Shown here: positions 1 to 9,283 of the stretch, in pieces | How positions within the stretch are numbered: position 1 is the stretch's first letter | Layout: every line of letters starts with the position of its first letter | Source: an uncultured Sanguibacteroides sp. | GTDB taxonomy: Bacteria > Bacteroidota > Bacteroidia > Bacteroidales > Marinifilaceae | Assembly (NCBI RefSeq): GCF_900543425.1 | Contig: NZ_UQRQ01000004.1 | Location: 62,001 to 126,000 of the forward strand | Direction: 5' to 3' | DNA: 64,000 nt | The notes under the pieces: model-generated | What the model was told of the DNA's origin: nothing | What the model saw: the letters and a program-made list of their open reading frames with translations, nothing else | Databases searched by the model: none | Position numbers and translations under genes: made by a program

Positions 1-135
1 GTCGATACCTAAATCTTTTTTTTCCAAATCTCGAATATGGCCGAAACTAGATTTTACTGTATAATTATTTCCTAAAAAACGTTCGATAGTCTTAGCTTTC
101 GCCGGAGACTCCACTATTACTAAATTTTCAATCAT
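1..135 (-). CDS. topA: DNA topoisomerase I, N-terminal fragment (runs off the window)
   Basis: The minus strand from 135 to 1 encodes 45 residues starting MIENLVIVESPAKAKTIERF and continuing with SSFGHIRDLEKK. This is the start of the TOPRIM domain of type IA topoisomerase I, which relaxes negative supercoils. The conserved VESPAKAKTI motif carries the glutamate of the catalytic site, and FGHIRDL is also diagnostic. The gene continues past position 1, so only about the first 5% is present. The ATG at 135 fits the family start exactly. A TAnnTTTG-type box at 211-218 could drive it. Confidence 0.93.
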   Translation of the reverse strand, partial: MIENLVIVESPAKAKTIERFLGNNYTVKSSFGHIRDLEKKDLGID

Positions 136-210
136 AGATGATTCTTTTATCCCTGGCCTTAAGGCACAGAATTATCGCTTTCTCAAGCGGTTCACTCTAA
201 ATTTAGGCTG

Positions 211-218
211 CAAACTTA
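211..218 (-). promoter_or_regulatory. Possible -7 box upstream of topA
   Basis: Read on the minus strand this is TAAGTTTG, an exact TAnnTTTG match, about 75 nt before the topA ATG. No clear -33 TTTG lies 19-21 nt upstream, so it is only a candidate. Confidence 0.4.
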
Positions 219-334
219 CGTAAAACAATTGAAAGTTGAAAAATGAAAATGAATATTTTCCATGAAAATCCCCTGAAGACATTCAATCTCGAACTTTAAC
301 ACTCCGTTTTAGTTGGTTTTATTCAAGCAGCTTC

Positions 335-943
335 TTATTTTGTCGAAAAGAATTTGCGGTAAAAAATAATCAATATAAGTACGCCGATGGTGATGTAAGA
401 ATCTGCCAGGTTGAATACCGGGCGGAAAAATTCAAAATAGGTATTGCCCCAGAAAGGAATCCATTCGGGTAACCAACCGCGATACAGAGGGAAATATAAC
501 ATGTCTACCACTCGTCCGTGCAGGAAAGAGGAGTATCCTCCTTCACTCGGGAAGAGTGTTGCCACCTGGGAAAAGCTTTCATTAAAAATCATACCATAAA
601 ACATGCTGTCTATGATATTACCTATGGCTCCACAAAAAATCAATGCAAAAGAAAAAACAACCCCTTGGGGGGCTTTTTGTTTAAGTAGATGACGAATATA
701 CCAACCGATACCGATCACGGCAACGATGCGAAAGATACTTAATACGGTTTTTCCCCATTTACCTCCTCCTAACTCCATTCCGAAAGCCATTCCGTTATTT
801 TCGACGAAGAGAATTTTGAACCAGTTTCCGAAAACGTTGAACGAGTCACCGAGTTGCATATGTGTTTTAACCCAGATTTTGACAATTTGATCGATGATCA
901 GTAAAACGATAATAAACAGTATTAATTTCTTCTGATTTGTCAT
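335..943 (-). CDS. lspA: Lipoprotein signal peptidase (signal peptidase II)
   Basis: A 202-residue inner-membrane aspartyl protease that removes signal peptides from prolipoproteins after diacylglyceryl modification. Hydrophobic segments lie near residues 7-25, 66-85, 94-112 and 181-196. The two catalytic aspartates are visible: D112 in GAIGNIID and D181 in FNLADS. NNGMAFG (49-55) and GRVVDMLYFP (143-152) are also family motifs. The insert between them (about 120-142) is longer than in E. coli LspA, as is common in Bacteroidetes. It lies downstream of the DksA-like gene, with a hairpin between. The many lipoproteins of the B12 operon in this window are its expected substrates. Confidence 0.95.
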   Translation of the reverse strand: MTNQKKLILFIIVLLIIDQIVKIWVKTHMQLGDSFNVFGNWFKILFVENNGMAFGMELGGGKWGKTVLSIFRIVAVIGIGWYIRHLLKQKAPQGVVFSFALIFCGAIGNIIDSMFYGMIFNESFSQVATLFPSEGGYSSFLHGRVVDMLYFPLYRGWLPEWIPFWGNTYFEFFRPVFNLADSYITIGVLILIIFYRKFFSTK

Positions 944-982
944 TTTTTCAATTTGAATTTGATATTGAAATTGAAAAAATCC

Positions 983-1009
983 AAGTGAAGAAACAATTTT
1001 TCTTCACTT
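983..1009 (-). terminator. Hairpin terminator after the DksA/TraR-like gene
   Basis: A 10-bp perfect inverted repeat (983-992 with 1000-1009, arms aagtgaagaa/ttcttcactt) followed on the minus strand by a T-rich stretch. It lies between the DksA-like stop and lspA, so lspA may depend on read-through or its own promoter. Confidence 0.6.
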
Positions 1010-1039
1010 TTCATTTTTCAATATGAGTTTTGGATATGC

Positions 1040-1420
1040 TTAGGAATCTTGTCCCATTTTAGCATCCATACTAAGTGTCGCATGAGGTACCGCACGTAAT
1101 CTTTCTTTTGAAATCAGCTTTCCTGTTACCCGGCAGATCCCATAAGTTTTATTTTCTATACGTACCAGTGCTGCTTCCAGGTGGGCGATAAATTTGGCTT
1201 GTCTTTGAGCTAAACGTCCGGCTTCCTCCTTGGAAAGTACGGAGGCTCCCTCTTCCAGTACCTTAAAGGTTGGAGAAGTATCGGCTATATCATTTCCATC
1301 GCTACCAGAGATTACAGCCTTTAAAACGTCGTAATCTTTTTTAGCTTTTTCGAGTTTTTCGAGGATCAATTCTTTGAATTCCTGTAACTCTTCATCTGAA
1401 TATCTTGTCTTTTCTGACAT
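1040..1420 (-). CDS. DksA/TraR-family transcriptional regulator
   Basis: A 126-residue protein of the DksA/TraR family, whose members bind in the secondary channel of RNA polymerase and modulate promoters, often together with ppGpp. The N-terminal part (about 5-90) is charged and helical, fitting the coiled-coil. The C-terminal block YGICRVTGKLISKERLRAVP is the family signature. Only one cysteine (in YGIC) remains of the four zinc ligands of E. coli DksA, and no CxxC follows, so the zinc finger is degenerate, as in many Bacteroidetes homologues. It sits between ileS and lspA on the same strand. Confidence 0.88.
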   Translation of the reverse strand: MSEKTRYSDEELQEFKELILEKLEKAKKDYDVLKAVISGSDGNDIADTSPTFKVLEEGASVLSKEEAGRLAQRQAKFIAHLEAALVRIENKTYGICRVTGKLISKERLRAVPHATLSMDAKMGQDS

Positions 1421-1515
1421 AGTAATAAAGTTTTTGTCTAAGTTAATAAAAAAATTCCCAGATGGCTCTCCATTGTGGCAAAATATCCACTTTTACTCTA
1501 TTTGTGAGCGAGAGG

Positions 1516-4500
1516 TTACATCCGTTGAATTTTTATAAATGTACGAATATCGTCAATTTCGATTTCCTGAGCATCTTCACCGGCAGATTCCGTTAATGTT
1601 ATGTTTTCTGCCAGCACTTGACTGGAAATATAATCTTTAAAATGCAATACGGCATCGTTGATCTGTTCGTGCTTCCCGATTTGCAGGTCAATTTTATCCG
1701 TTACATTGAAATCGCTGTCTTTCCGGAGGTTCTGTATCCGGTTTATCAATTCGCGGGCAATACCCTCTTCCTTCAGCTCTTGTGTCAGATTTATATCCAG
1801 GGCAACGGTCAGCCGGCCCTCGTTGGCTACCAGCCAGCCCGGGATGTCTTCTGAAAGGATTTCTACATCTTCCAATGTTAATTCAATGGTCGTTTCTCCT
1901 GCTTGTAAGGAAAAAGAGCCCTGTTTTTCGAAATTGTAAATATCACTTTGTGTCATGGTCCCTACTAAAGCAGAAATTTGCTTCATATACTTCCCGTATT
2001 TCGGTCCCAAGGTTTTAAAATTCGGTTTGATCTTTTTAATTAAAATACCGGCCGTATCCGTGATGTATTCGATCTCTTTTACATTTACTTCCGAGAGTAT
2101 GATATTTTTCACGGCATCCAGTTGGGCTGTCATCTCACCATTTAAGATCGGAATCAGTAATTTACTCAGCGGTTGCCTTACCCGGATTTGAACTTTTCTT
2201 CGTAAACCCAATACCATGGATGAGATTTGTTGGGCCATCTCCATACGCTCTTCCAGTTGTTTGTCGATCATACTTGAATCTGCGATCGGGAAGGTCGCCA
2301 AATGCACGTTCGTTTGATAGCGGCCTGTGGCTTGGTTCAGGTCGGCAAAGAGACGATCCATGTAGAATGGAGCTATCGGAGCCGATAATAAGGCTACCGT
2401 TTCGAGACAGGTATAAAGTGTCTGGTAAGCGGAAATCTTATCTTTCGTGTATTCGCCTCCCCAGTAGCGTTTCCGGGATAAGCGAACATACCAGTTGGAA
2501 AGGTTTTCAATGACAAAATCCTGTATGGCCCGTCCGGCTCGTGTCGGCTCATATTTCTCGTATGCTTCCGTCACTTCCTGAATTAGCGTGTTTAACAGAG
2601 ATAAGATCCAACGATCAATTTCAGGGCGTTCGTTAAAATCGATATCCGCTTCCGCATAGGTGAATTTATCAATATTCGCGTATAAGGCAAAAAAGCCGTA
2701 TGTATTGTATAATGTTCCGAAAAATTTCCGCTTTACTTCGTCTACTCCGGTGATATCGAATTTCAGGTTATCCCATGGTTGAGAGTTGGTGATCATATAC
2801 CAGCGTAAAGCATCCGACCCTTGCTTTTCAATGGTTTCGAACGGATCTACCGCGTTGCCTAAACGTTTGGACATCTTATTGCCCTTGGCGTCCAGAACCA
2901 GCCCGTTTGAAATGATATTCTTAAAGGCCACGGAATCAAATATCATAGTGGCAATGGCATGTAATGTGAAAAACCAACCCCGTGTTTGATCCACCCCTTC
3001 GGCGATAAAGTCTGCGGGGAAACGATAACGGTTGTCGATGGCCTCCCGATTTTCAAAAGGATAATGCAACTGGGCGTAAGGCATAGCCCCGGAATCGAAC
3101 CAGACGTCAATCAGGTCTTTCTCCCGAATCATCCGTTGCCCTGTCGGAGAAACCAGAATGATCTCGTCTACATAGGGACGGTGAAGATCGATTTTATTGT
3201 AGTTCGTGTCGGAGTTATCACCGGGAACAAAATCCTTAAACGGATTCTCTTTCATAAAACCGGCTTGGATAGCTCGTTCGATCTCCTCTATTAACTCTTT
3301 CACCGAACCGATACATACCTGTTCTGTTCCGTCTTCACTTATCCATATGGGAAGGGGAGTTCCCCAATAACGAGATCTGGACAAATTCCAGTCTACGAGG
3401 TTCTCCAACCATTTTCCGAATCTTCCTTCTCCCGTGCTGGTCGGTTTCCAATTGATGGTTTTATTCAGTTCGATCATCCGTTCTTTTACAGCCGTTGTTT
3501 TGATAAACCATGAATCCAAGGGATAATAAAGTACCGGTTTATCCGTACGCCAGCAGTGCGGATAGTTATGTTCGTGTTTTTCAACTTTGAATGCTTTGTT
3601 TTCCCGTTTAAGCATGATGGAAAGATCGATATCTAACGTGGTATCGTCTTCCGAAAGGTTGGGATCATAGGCATTTTTCACGAAACGTCCGGCGTAATTA
3701 CCGTATAGTGTAACATCAACATTATTTTTGATAAAACTCGGATCTATCTCGTCAAGTAGGAAAAGTTTCCCTTGCTTGTCTACCATCGGTTGCCTGTTTC
3801 CCTCTTTATCGATGAGTAGCATCGGGGAGATACCGGAAACTTTAGCTACCCGGTCGTCATCGGCACCGAAGGTCGGAGCAATATGTACAATTCCCGTACC
3901 GTCTTCGGTTGTCACGTAATCCCCGAGGATAACCCGGAAAGCGTCTCCTAACGGCTTCATCCACGGTATTAATTGTTCGTAACGTATTCCTTCCAGTTCC
4001 GGCCCTTTAAACTGATTTACAATTTGGTAAGGGATTAATTTATCGCCTTCTTTATACTCTTCCAACGCGATAGACTCCGCTTTTTTATTAAAAAAGCTAT
4101 CGAACCGCTCTTCGGCCATAATAACCGTGATCGGCAGGAAGGTGTACGGGTTGTACGTTTTTACCTCGATATAGGTAATGTTTGGTCCCACGGCCAATGC
4201 CGTGTTTGAAGGTAATGTCCATGGAGTTGTCGTCCAGGCAAGGAAATAGACCTGATCACTATGAGCAAATAATTTTTCTGATTTTGCATTGCGAATTACC
4301 TTGAATTGGGCGACACAGGTCGTATCCTTTACGTCGCGATAACAACCCGGTTGATTTAATTCATGCGTACTTAACCCTGTTCCAGCGGCCGGAGAATAGG
4401 GCTGGATCGTGTACCCTTTGTAAAGCAATCCTTTTTCATATAATTGCTTCAATAGATACCACAAGGTTTCTATATAACGGTTATCGTAGGTAATATATGG

Positions 4501-4944
4501 GTCGTGCATGTCTACCCAGTACCCCATCTTCTGGGTCAGGTCTTCCCATTCGCGGGTATATTTCATCACGTCTTCCCGGCAAGCTTTGTTATAATCTGCC
4601 ACGGAAATCGTTTTGCCGATATTTTCTTTAGTGATACCGAGTTTTTTCTCAACGCCTAATTCGACAGGTAAACCATGGGTATCCCATCCGGCTTTACGCT
4701 CCACGTAAAACCCCTGCAATGTTTTGTAACGGCAGATAACATCTTTGAGCGTTCTCGCCATTACATGGTGGATACCGGGCATGCCGTTAGCAGAAGGAGG
4801 CCCCTCGTAAAAAACGAAAGAAGGATTCCCTTCACGGGTCTTCAGACTTTCCTCAAATGTTTTGTTCTCTTCCCACTCCTTCAGCACTTCCTGATTGATC
4901 CGGGAGAGATCCAAACCTTTATATTCATGGAATTTTTTGTCCAT
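1516..4944 (-). CDS. ileS: Isoleucyl-tRNA synthetase (eukaryote-like type)
   Basis: A class Ia synthetase of 1142 residues from the ATG at 4944 (a GTG lies 9 nt further upstream). It charges tRNA-Ile. The HIGH-equivalent is GIHH near residue 60, after PPSANGMP, and KMSKRLGN lies near residue 690. The CP1 editing domain is present, with DGTGIVHIAPTFGADD. A long C-terminal part contains the anticodon-binding domain. The block RYKTLQGFYVERKAGWDTHG and the total length match the eukaryote-like IleRS subtype (IleRS2) rather than the E. coli-type enzyme. IleRS2 enzymes are generally much less sensitive to mupirocin. That phenotype is inference here. Confidence 0.97.
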   Translation of the reverse strand: MDKKFHEYKGLDLSRINQEVLKEWEENKTFEESLKTREGNPSFVFYEGPPSANGMPGIHHVMARTLKDVICRYKTLQGFYVERKAGWDTHGLPVELGVEKKLGITKENIGKTISVADYNKACREDVMKYTREWEDLTQKMGYWVDMHDPYITYDNRYIETLWYLLKQLYEKGLLYKGYTIQPYSPAAGTGLSTHELNQPGCYRDVKDTTCVAQFKVIRNAKSEKLFAHSDQVYFLAWTTTPWTLPSNTALAVGPNITYIEVKTYNPYTFLPITVIMAEERFDSFFNKKAESIALEEYKEGDKLIPYQIVNQFKGPELEGIRYEQLIPWMKPLGDAFRVILGDYVTTEDGTGIVHIAPTFGADDDRVAKVSGISPMLLIDKEGNRQPMVDKQGKLFLLDEIDPSFIKNNVDVTLYGNYAGRFVKNAYDPNLSEDDTTLDIDLSIMLKRENKAFKVEKHEHNYPHCWRTDKPVLYYPLDSWFIKTTAVKERMIELNKTINWKPTSTGEGRFGKWLENLVDWNLSRSRYWGTPLPIWISEDGTEQVCIGSVKELIEEIERAIQAGFMKENPFKDFVPGDNSDTNYNKIDLHRPYVDEIILVSPTGQRMIREKDLIDVWFDSGAMPYAQLHYPFENREAIDNRYRFPADFIAEGVDQTRGWFFTLHAIATMIFDSVAFKNIISNGLVLDAKGNKMSKRLGNAVDPFETIEKQGSDALRWYMITNSQPWDNLKFDITGVDEVKRKFFGTLYNTYGFFALYANIDKFTYAEADIDFNERPEIDRWILSLLNTLIQEVTEAYEKYEPTRAGRAIQDFVIENLSNWYVRLSRKRYWGGEYTKDKISAYQTLYTCLETVALLSAPIAPFYMDRLFADLNQATGRYQTNVHLATFPIADSSMIDKQLEERMEMAQQISSMVLGLRRKVQIRVRQPLSKLLIPILNGEMTAQLDAVKNIILSEVNVKEIEYITDTAGILIKKIKPNFKTLGPKYGKYMKQISALVGTMTQSDIYNFEKQGSFSLQAGETTIELTLEDVEILSEDIPGWLVANEGRLTVALDINLTQELKEEGIARELINRIQNLRKDSDFNVTDKIDLQIGKHEQINDAVLHFKDYISSQVLAENITLTESAGEDAQEIEIDDIRTFIKIQRM

Positions 4945-5078
4945 TGTGGTCACTAATTTTTATAGTTATTGTTCGCATCTGAAAAATCAAGTTGCAAATA
5001 TATCATTTTCTTAGGAAAGAAAAACAGACTTTTCTCTCTTTCTTATATAAAAATGGGATTCGAAGGGATACTATTCTT

Positions 5079-6812
5079 CTATTTTTGAGCATTTTCGTCA
5101 ATAGGAGTCACTCCTTCCGGATGAAACTCGAATAATAAAGTAGGCAATTGTTTGTCCGTGTTTTTCCCGAATTGAACGATCGGTTTGAAATATTCCGGGT
5201 AGTATTTTGCCGCGAGCGGATAAATGGTGACGTAGCCGTGACGGAACCACCTGTCTATAATCACGTGAGTGATGCCGTCTTTTTTAAAGTTATTAAAAAT
5301 AACTTCGGGTTTCCCGTATTGGGGGAAAGAAACCGCTTTTCTTCCGGACGAGAACAGGTAGAAGAGTTCCGGTTTGCGACAAGCAATACGAGCATCTTCC
5401 GGTAAGTTCTTTTTACACCATTGAATGGCATATACGTATTCGATAAAGGCCTCCGGGGCAATCCGTTCGTTCCAGACTTTAAAAGAAGCCAGTTTCCTTT
5501 GTGTTTCCAATGCTTGAGAGTATTTCGGAAACATAAAAAATACGATGAACAGGACGAGCGCACCCGTTGGGATGAGTTCCTTGTATTTGTACTTGAAATT
5601 GGGATAGGACGCCAACAGATAGGCTACCAAAGAGACACATCCGTTGAGGAAAAGGAAAATCAACAGGGGGATAATTCCGATCATGTAGCGGTGTCCGGCA
5701 TACTGTTCCGGCCAAAAAAGTAAGACTGTCATGGTAATGCCCAGGTAGAGGGATAGTAATAACCTGTATTTTTTCAATCGACTTAATCCGAAAATAATCA
5801 AGGCAATGACACAAAAGCCCCGGGCCCATGCCGTGGAATTCGTTTTTTGACGGTCATAATCAAATGGCCAGATGGCAGAAGGGATCCATTTCACGGAATA
5901 GCTGGTTATGTTATTCTGGATTCTGGTTGCCCAATCGGAGAATGTCGCCATTTGTTCTCCTTTGGGTTTTTTCTTGAAATCATTGAGATAATCGCTGTGT
6001 ACAACCCCATGACTCCGATTACGCATATCCCATCCGATTTTAGAACAGGAGAAGGATCCGACCAGGATGACGAGAACCAATACGTTACTTACCACGATCC
6101 TTTTGTTGGTTGCTGTTAGATCGGGATTCTCGTTTTGTCGTTTTTCCCGGATATAGGTGATGATGCGTTGAATACAACGAATCGAAAAATAGATCATGAA
6201 TGCCAAAATGATGGAAGCACCCATCGTTCTGACAAAGTAGATATAGTTCAAACATATGATCAGCAGGATAAATAAAAAGATTTGGGATCTGGGTCGATTC
6301 CCCCCGAAAAGATTATCGGTATGAAGCAAGCTGAGTAAGTATAGGGCGGCTATCGACAGGCAGGTGAATAACATTTCACTCATAACGATAGTCGAATATC
6401 GTAAAAGTTCGGGCTGCATACAGCAAAGCAAGCAACTACCTAAAGCCAGAAGGATGGAGTCGGAGATTTTCCGTATAAACAGAAAGAGGAATAAAATGGC
6501 TAAGAAAAAGAGGACTCCGTTAGCCATCTTTAAAGAAACATAAGAGTGAAAAATAGACAACACGGAAGCTGTAAACAGCGGATAACCGGGAGGGAAATGG
6601 GTATGTGGACTTTCTTCAAAGCCCATGATGTTGGTATATCCTTTCCCTTCGGCAAGTGCTTTCCCCAAAGCATAGTAATAAACGTTATCTCCGTTTAAGT
6701 CCGGTTTGTAATCGAAGATTTTTCCATAGTTAAAAGCAAAAACAACACCTATCAGGCAGATACACAAATAAGTCTGTACTTTTGTATTGATTTTGTTGAG
6801 GATGTTTGTCAT
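5079..6812 (-). CDS. GT-C glycosyltransferase, ArnT/GT39-like membrane protein
   Basis: A 577-residue polytopic membrane protein with about 10-12 hydrophobic segments and a soluble C-terminal domain (about 450-577). The first periplasmic loop contains DLNGDNVYYYALGKALAEGK and HTHFPPGYPLF. That acidic-residue-plus-PPGYP pattern is typical of GT39/ArnT-type transferases using polyprenyl-phosphate sugar donors. The acceptor is unknown. It could be lipid A, another envelope glycan or a protein. The ATG at 6812 is preferred over an upstream start that would overlap lysC, leaving a 13-nt gap after the lysC stop and suggesting co-transcription. No matching polymer locus lies nearby. Confidence 0.72.
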   Translation of the reverse strand: MTNILNKINTKVQTYLCICLIGVVFAFNYGKIFDYKPDLNGDNVYYYALGKALAEGKGYTNIMGFEESPHTHFPPGYPLFTASVLSIFHSYVSLKMANGVLFFLAILFLFLFIRKISDSILLALGSCLLCCMQPELLRYSTIVMSEMLFTCLSIAALYLLSLLHTDNLFGGNRPRSQIFLFILLIICLNYIYFVRTMGASIILAFMIYFSIRCIQRIITYIREKRQNENPDLTATNKRIVVSNVLVLVILVGSFSCSKIGWDMRNRSHGVVHSDYLNDFKKKPKGEQMATFSDWATRIQNNITSYSVKWIPSAIWPFDYDRQKTNSTAWARGFCVIALIIFGLSRLKKYRLLLSLYLGITMTVLLFWPEQYAGHRYMIGIIPLLIFLFLNGCVSLVAYLLASYPNFKYKYKELIPTGALVLFIVFFMFPKYSQALETQRKLASFKVWNERIAPEAFIEYVYAIQWCKKNLPEDARIACRKPELFYLFSSGRKAVSFPQYGKPEVIFNNFKKDGITHVIIDRWFRHGYVTIYPLAAKYYPEYFKPIVQFGKNTDKQLPTLLFEFHPEGVTPIDENAQK

Positions 6813-6825
6813 GGTATTTTTGATT

Positions 6826-8079
6826 TTAATTATGTAAGACAAATTGTGCTGTGATCCGGCTTCGTTGTTCAACCAGGATAGGTTGTTGACCGATGATTTC
6901 TTGTATGCAGTTTTCTGTATAATGTCGGATGGTGATTAATTTTACATCCCGGTTATATAATACCTCGTACTCTTTTTGCAACTCTTTGATAAAGTCTTTA
7001 AGGATGGCTTCGTGATTATCAATGCAAAACGAAAAGCTGATAGCCGAATTTTGCATCAGGTTCAGTTTTAATTTGTATTTTGCCAAAATCCCGAAGATTT
7101 GACTTAGTTTCTCTTCTGCAATGAAGGAGAAATCTCGCGGGGTAAGAGTCAACAAGAGTTGATTCTCTTTGTTGATGTATATGGGTGGCAGGTTGAGTCG
7201 CTCTTCCAACTCCTGAATAACGGTTCCCTCCGTACCCGGAAATAGAAACGATTTCACGTATAGGGGGATCTGTTTATTCTGGATGGGCTTAATGGTCTTG
7301 GGATGAATCACTTTTGCTCCGAAGTGAGAAAGTTCGATGGCCTCTTTGTAAGACATCCGATGTATGACTTCTGCTTGTGCATATTCTTTGGGATCTGCAT
7401 TCATGACGCCTGGAACATCTTTCCAGATCGTGACATCTTCCGCATCCAAAAGATTGGCTAATAAGGCGGCCGTGTAATCGGAGCCTTCTCGTCCCAAGGT
7501 TGTCGTTTGATTGATCTTCGTTCCCGCGATGAATCCTTGAGTCACGTATAGAGAGGTATCCAAAAAGGTAAAAGTCTCTTTACAGAACTTTTCCGAAAGT
7601 GTTAAGTCGACATTGGCATTCCGGTAATTTTGATCCGATTTCAGGACTTTTCGAATATCGACAAATTGATTTTTTAATCCTGTCATGTGTAAATAATCGG
7701 AAACAATCGTGGTGGAGAGAAGTTCTCCGAAACAGATGATCCGATCGTATTCGTAGTCGTAGCATAGGGAGGATTCTTCGGATAGCATGTTCTGAAGAGT
7801 GCCGAACCATTTCTCCATGTGACGGTATGCCGGATCATTTATCGGGAATAGTTGATTCACGATCTCTTGATGGTATTTTTTCAGCTCGTTCAAAATAACC
7901 GATAGTCGGGGATCTTTATGAAAATAGGCATTACACAAAACTTCCAGGTGATTCGTCGTCTTCCCCATGGCCGATACGACAACAATCAAATTTCCCTTTT
8001 GCTCTTGTATAATGGAAGCTAAATTCCGAACGCCTTCCGCATCTTTCACGGACGCACCACCGAATTTGAATATTTTCAT
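6826..8079 (-). CDS. lysC: Aspartate kinase
   Basis: A 417-residue monofunctional aspartokinase that phosphorylates aspartate, the first step to lysine, threonine and methionine. The N-terminal KFGGASVKDAEGV motif binds ATP and substrate. TTLGREGSDYTAA (near 195-207) and WKDVPGVMNADP are the other kinase signatures. The C-terminal 120 residues look like the regulatory ACT domains. It is monocistronic or co-transcribed with the downstream glycosyltransferase. It diverges from fbp across a 111-nt region that holds candidate -7 boxes for both genes. Confidence 0.94.
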   Translation of the reverse strand: MKIFKFGGASVKDAEGVRNLASIIQEQKGNLIVVVSAMGKTTNHLEVLCNAYFHKDPRLSVILNELKKYHQEIVNQLFPINDPAYRHMEKWFGTLQNMLSEESSLCYDYEYDRIICFGELLSTTIVSDYLHMTGLKNQFVDIRKVLKSDQNYRNANVDLTLSEKFCKETFTFLDTSLYVTQGFIAGTKINQTTTLGREGSDYTAALLANLLDAEDVTIWKDVPGVMNADPKEYAQAEVIHRMSYKEAIELSHFGAKVIHPKTIKPIQNKQIPLYVKSFLFPGTEGTVIQELEERLNLPPIYINKENQLLLTLTPRDFSFIAEEKLSQIFGILAKYKLKLNLMQNSAISFSFCIDNHEAILKDFIKELQKEYEVLYNRDVKLITIRHYTENCIQEIIGQQPILVEQRSRITAQFVLHN

Positions 8080-8101
8080 TCGTCAAAAAATTAGTTCGAG
8101 A

Positions 8102-8109
8102 CAAAAATA
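8102..8109 (-). promoter_or_regulatory. Possible -7 box of lysC
   Basis: TATTTTTG on the minus strand, 22 nt before the lysC ATG, in the lysC/fbp divergent region. No good -33 box was seen. Confidence 0.4.
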
Positions 8110-8159
8110 ATAAAATAGGCAATAAACTGGGTAAACTTTTTAAATTAAAGATTATAACC

Positions 8160-8167
8160 TATATTTG
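8160..8167 (+). promoter_or_regulatory. -7 box of fbp
   Basis: TATATTTG, an exact Bacteroidetes TAnnTTTG match, 23 nt before the fbp ATG at 8191. The short A-rich leader has no Shine-Dalgarno site, as is usual in this phylum. Confidence 0.6.
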
Positions 8168-8190
8168 CAGAAAATTAAAAACACAGAACC

Positions 8191-9210
8191 ATGATAATGC
8201 ATAAAGTTACAACTTTAAATCAATTTATCGTTGAAAGACAGGCGGAAATACCCGGAGCCACCGGTGAGTTTTCAAGACTTTTGCACCATATAGGAATTGC
8301 TGCAAAAAAAGTACACAGAGAAGTAAATAAGGCCGGATTAGTGGATATCCTGGGAAAAGTCGGGAGTATGAATGTGCAGGGAGAGGATCAACAGAAGCTG
8401 GATGTATATGCCGATACGACCTTTATGGATGAATTGCGTGCAAGTGGTGAGTGTTGCGGTGTAGCGACGGAAGAGAATCAGGATATCGTTATTTTTGAAG
8501 AGGGGTTGTGCCGGGATGCCAAATACATTATCTGTATGGATCCTTTGGACGGTTCTTCCAATATAGATGTGAACGTGTCCGTGGGAACTATTTTCTCTAT
8601 TTACAAAAGGAAATCCCCGTTGGGAGAACCTCCTATGATTGAAGATTTCTTGCAGCCGGGGACGGAGCAGATTGCAGCCGGTTATGTTATTTATGGATCT
8701 TCTACCATGATGGTGTATAGTTCCGGAAACGGTGTGAACGGTTTTACGCTGGATACTTCTATCGGGGAATTTTGTTTGTCTCATCCGAATATGCAAACAC
8801 CGGAAAGCGGGAAAATCTATTCTATCAATGAAGGAAATTACGTGAATTTTCCTGTCGGAGTGAAGAAATTTATCAAATATTGCCAGGAAAAAGACGATGC
8901 GACGAAACGTCCGTATACTTCTCGTTATATTGGCTCTTTGGTGGCTGATTTTCATAGAAATATGCTGAAAGGTGGAATCTTTTTGTATCCGCAGACGAGT
9001 TCTCATCCGACCGGGAAATTAAGACTGTTGTATGAATGCAATCCGATCGCTTTTATTGCGGAACAATCGGGAGGAATGGCGATAGACGGTGAAAGAAGAA
9101 TACTGGAAGTTCAACCGGAAGCCATTCACCAAAGAGTGCCCTTGTATACCGGATCAAAAAACATGGTATTAAAAGCTCGGGAGTTTCTGACATTTTTTAA
9201 TCATATCTAA
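8191..9210 (+). CDS. fbp: Class I fructose-1,6-bisphosphatase
   Basis: A 339-residue class I FBPase that hydrolyses fructose 1,6-bisphosphate to fructose 6-phosphate in gluconeogenesis. The metal-binding signature DPLDGSSN lies near residues 116-123. The substrate-binding block KLRLLYECNPIAF and EQSGGMAIDG near the C-terminus complete the family pattern. Length is normal. The reading frame begins M-I-M, so the ATG at 8197 is an equally possible start. A strong hairpin terminator follows, so it is probably transcribed alone. Confidence 0.96.
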   Translation: MIMHKVTTLNQFIVERQAEIPGATGEFSRLLHHIGIAAKKVHREVNKAGLVDILGKVGSMNVQGEDQQKLDVYADTTFMDELRASGECCGVATEENQDIVIFEEGLCRDAKYIICMDPLDGSSNIDVNVSVGTIFSIYKRKSPLGEPPMIEDFLQPGTEQIAAGYVIYGSSTMMVYSSGNGVNGFTLDTSIGEFCLSHPNMQTPESGKIYSINEGNYVNFPVGVKKFIKYCQEKDDATKRPYTSRYIGSLVADFHRNMLKGGIFLYPQTSSHPTGKLRLLYECNPIAFIAEQSGGMAIDGERRILEVQPEAIHQRVPLYTGSKNMVLKAREFLTFFNHI

Positions 9211-9223
9211 AAATTATATAGAT

Positions 9224-9262
9224 TCAAATGGATGATCCTTAGAGAATCATCCATTTGATTTT
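9224..9262 (+). terminator. Terminator after fbp
   Basis: A 13-bp perfect stem (9224-9236 with 9246-9258) with a 9-nt loop, followed by a short T run. It separates fbp from the acyl-CoA synthetase gene. Confidence 0.8.
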
Positions 9263-9283
9263 AAAGATAAATAGCAGTATTTT

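Noticed and set aside
1618..4956. Many open frames of 60-100 codons on the plus strand across ileS
   Set aside because: They lie antisense to a well-supported synthetase gene and show no family features. The same holds for frames opposite groEL, glyS, btuB and nrdJ.
5079..6872. Longer start for the glycosyltransferase at 6872
   Set aside because: It would overlap lysC by 47 nt and add a polar segment before the first membrane helix. The ATG at 6812 fits better.
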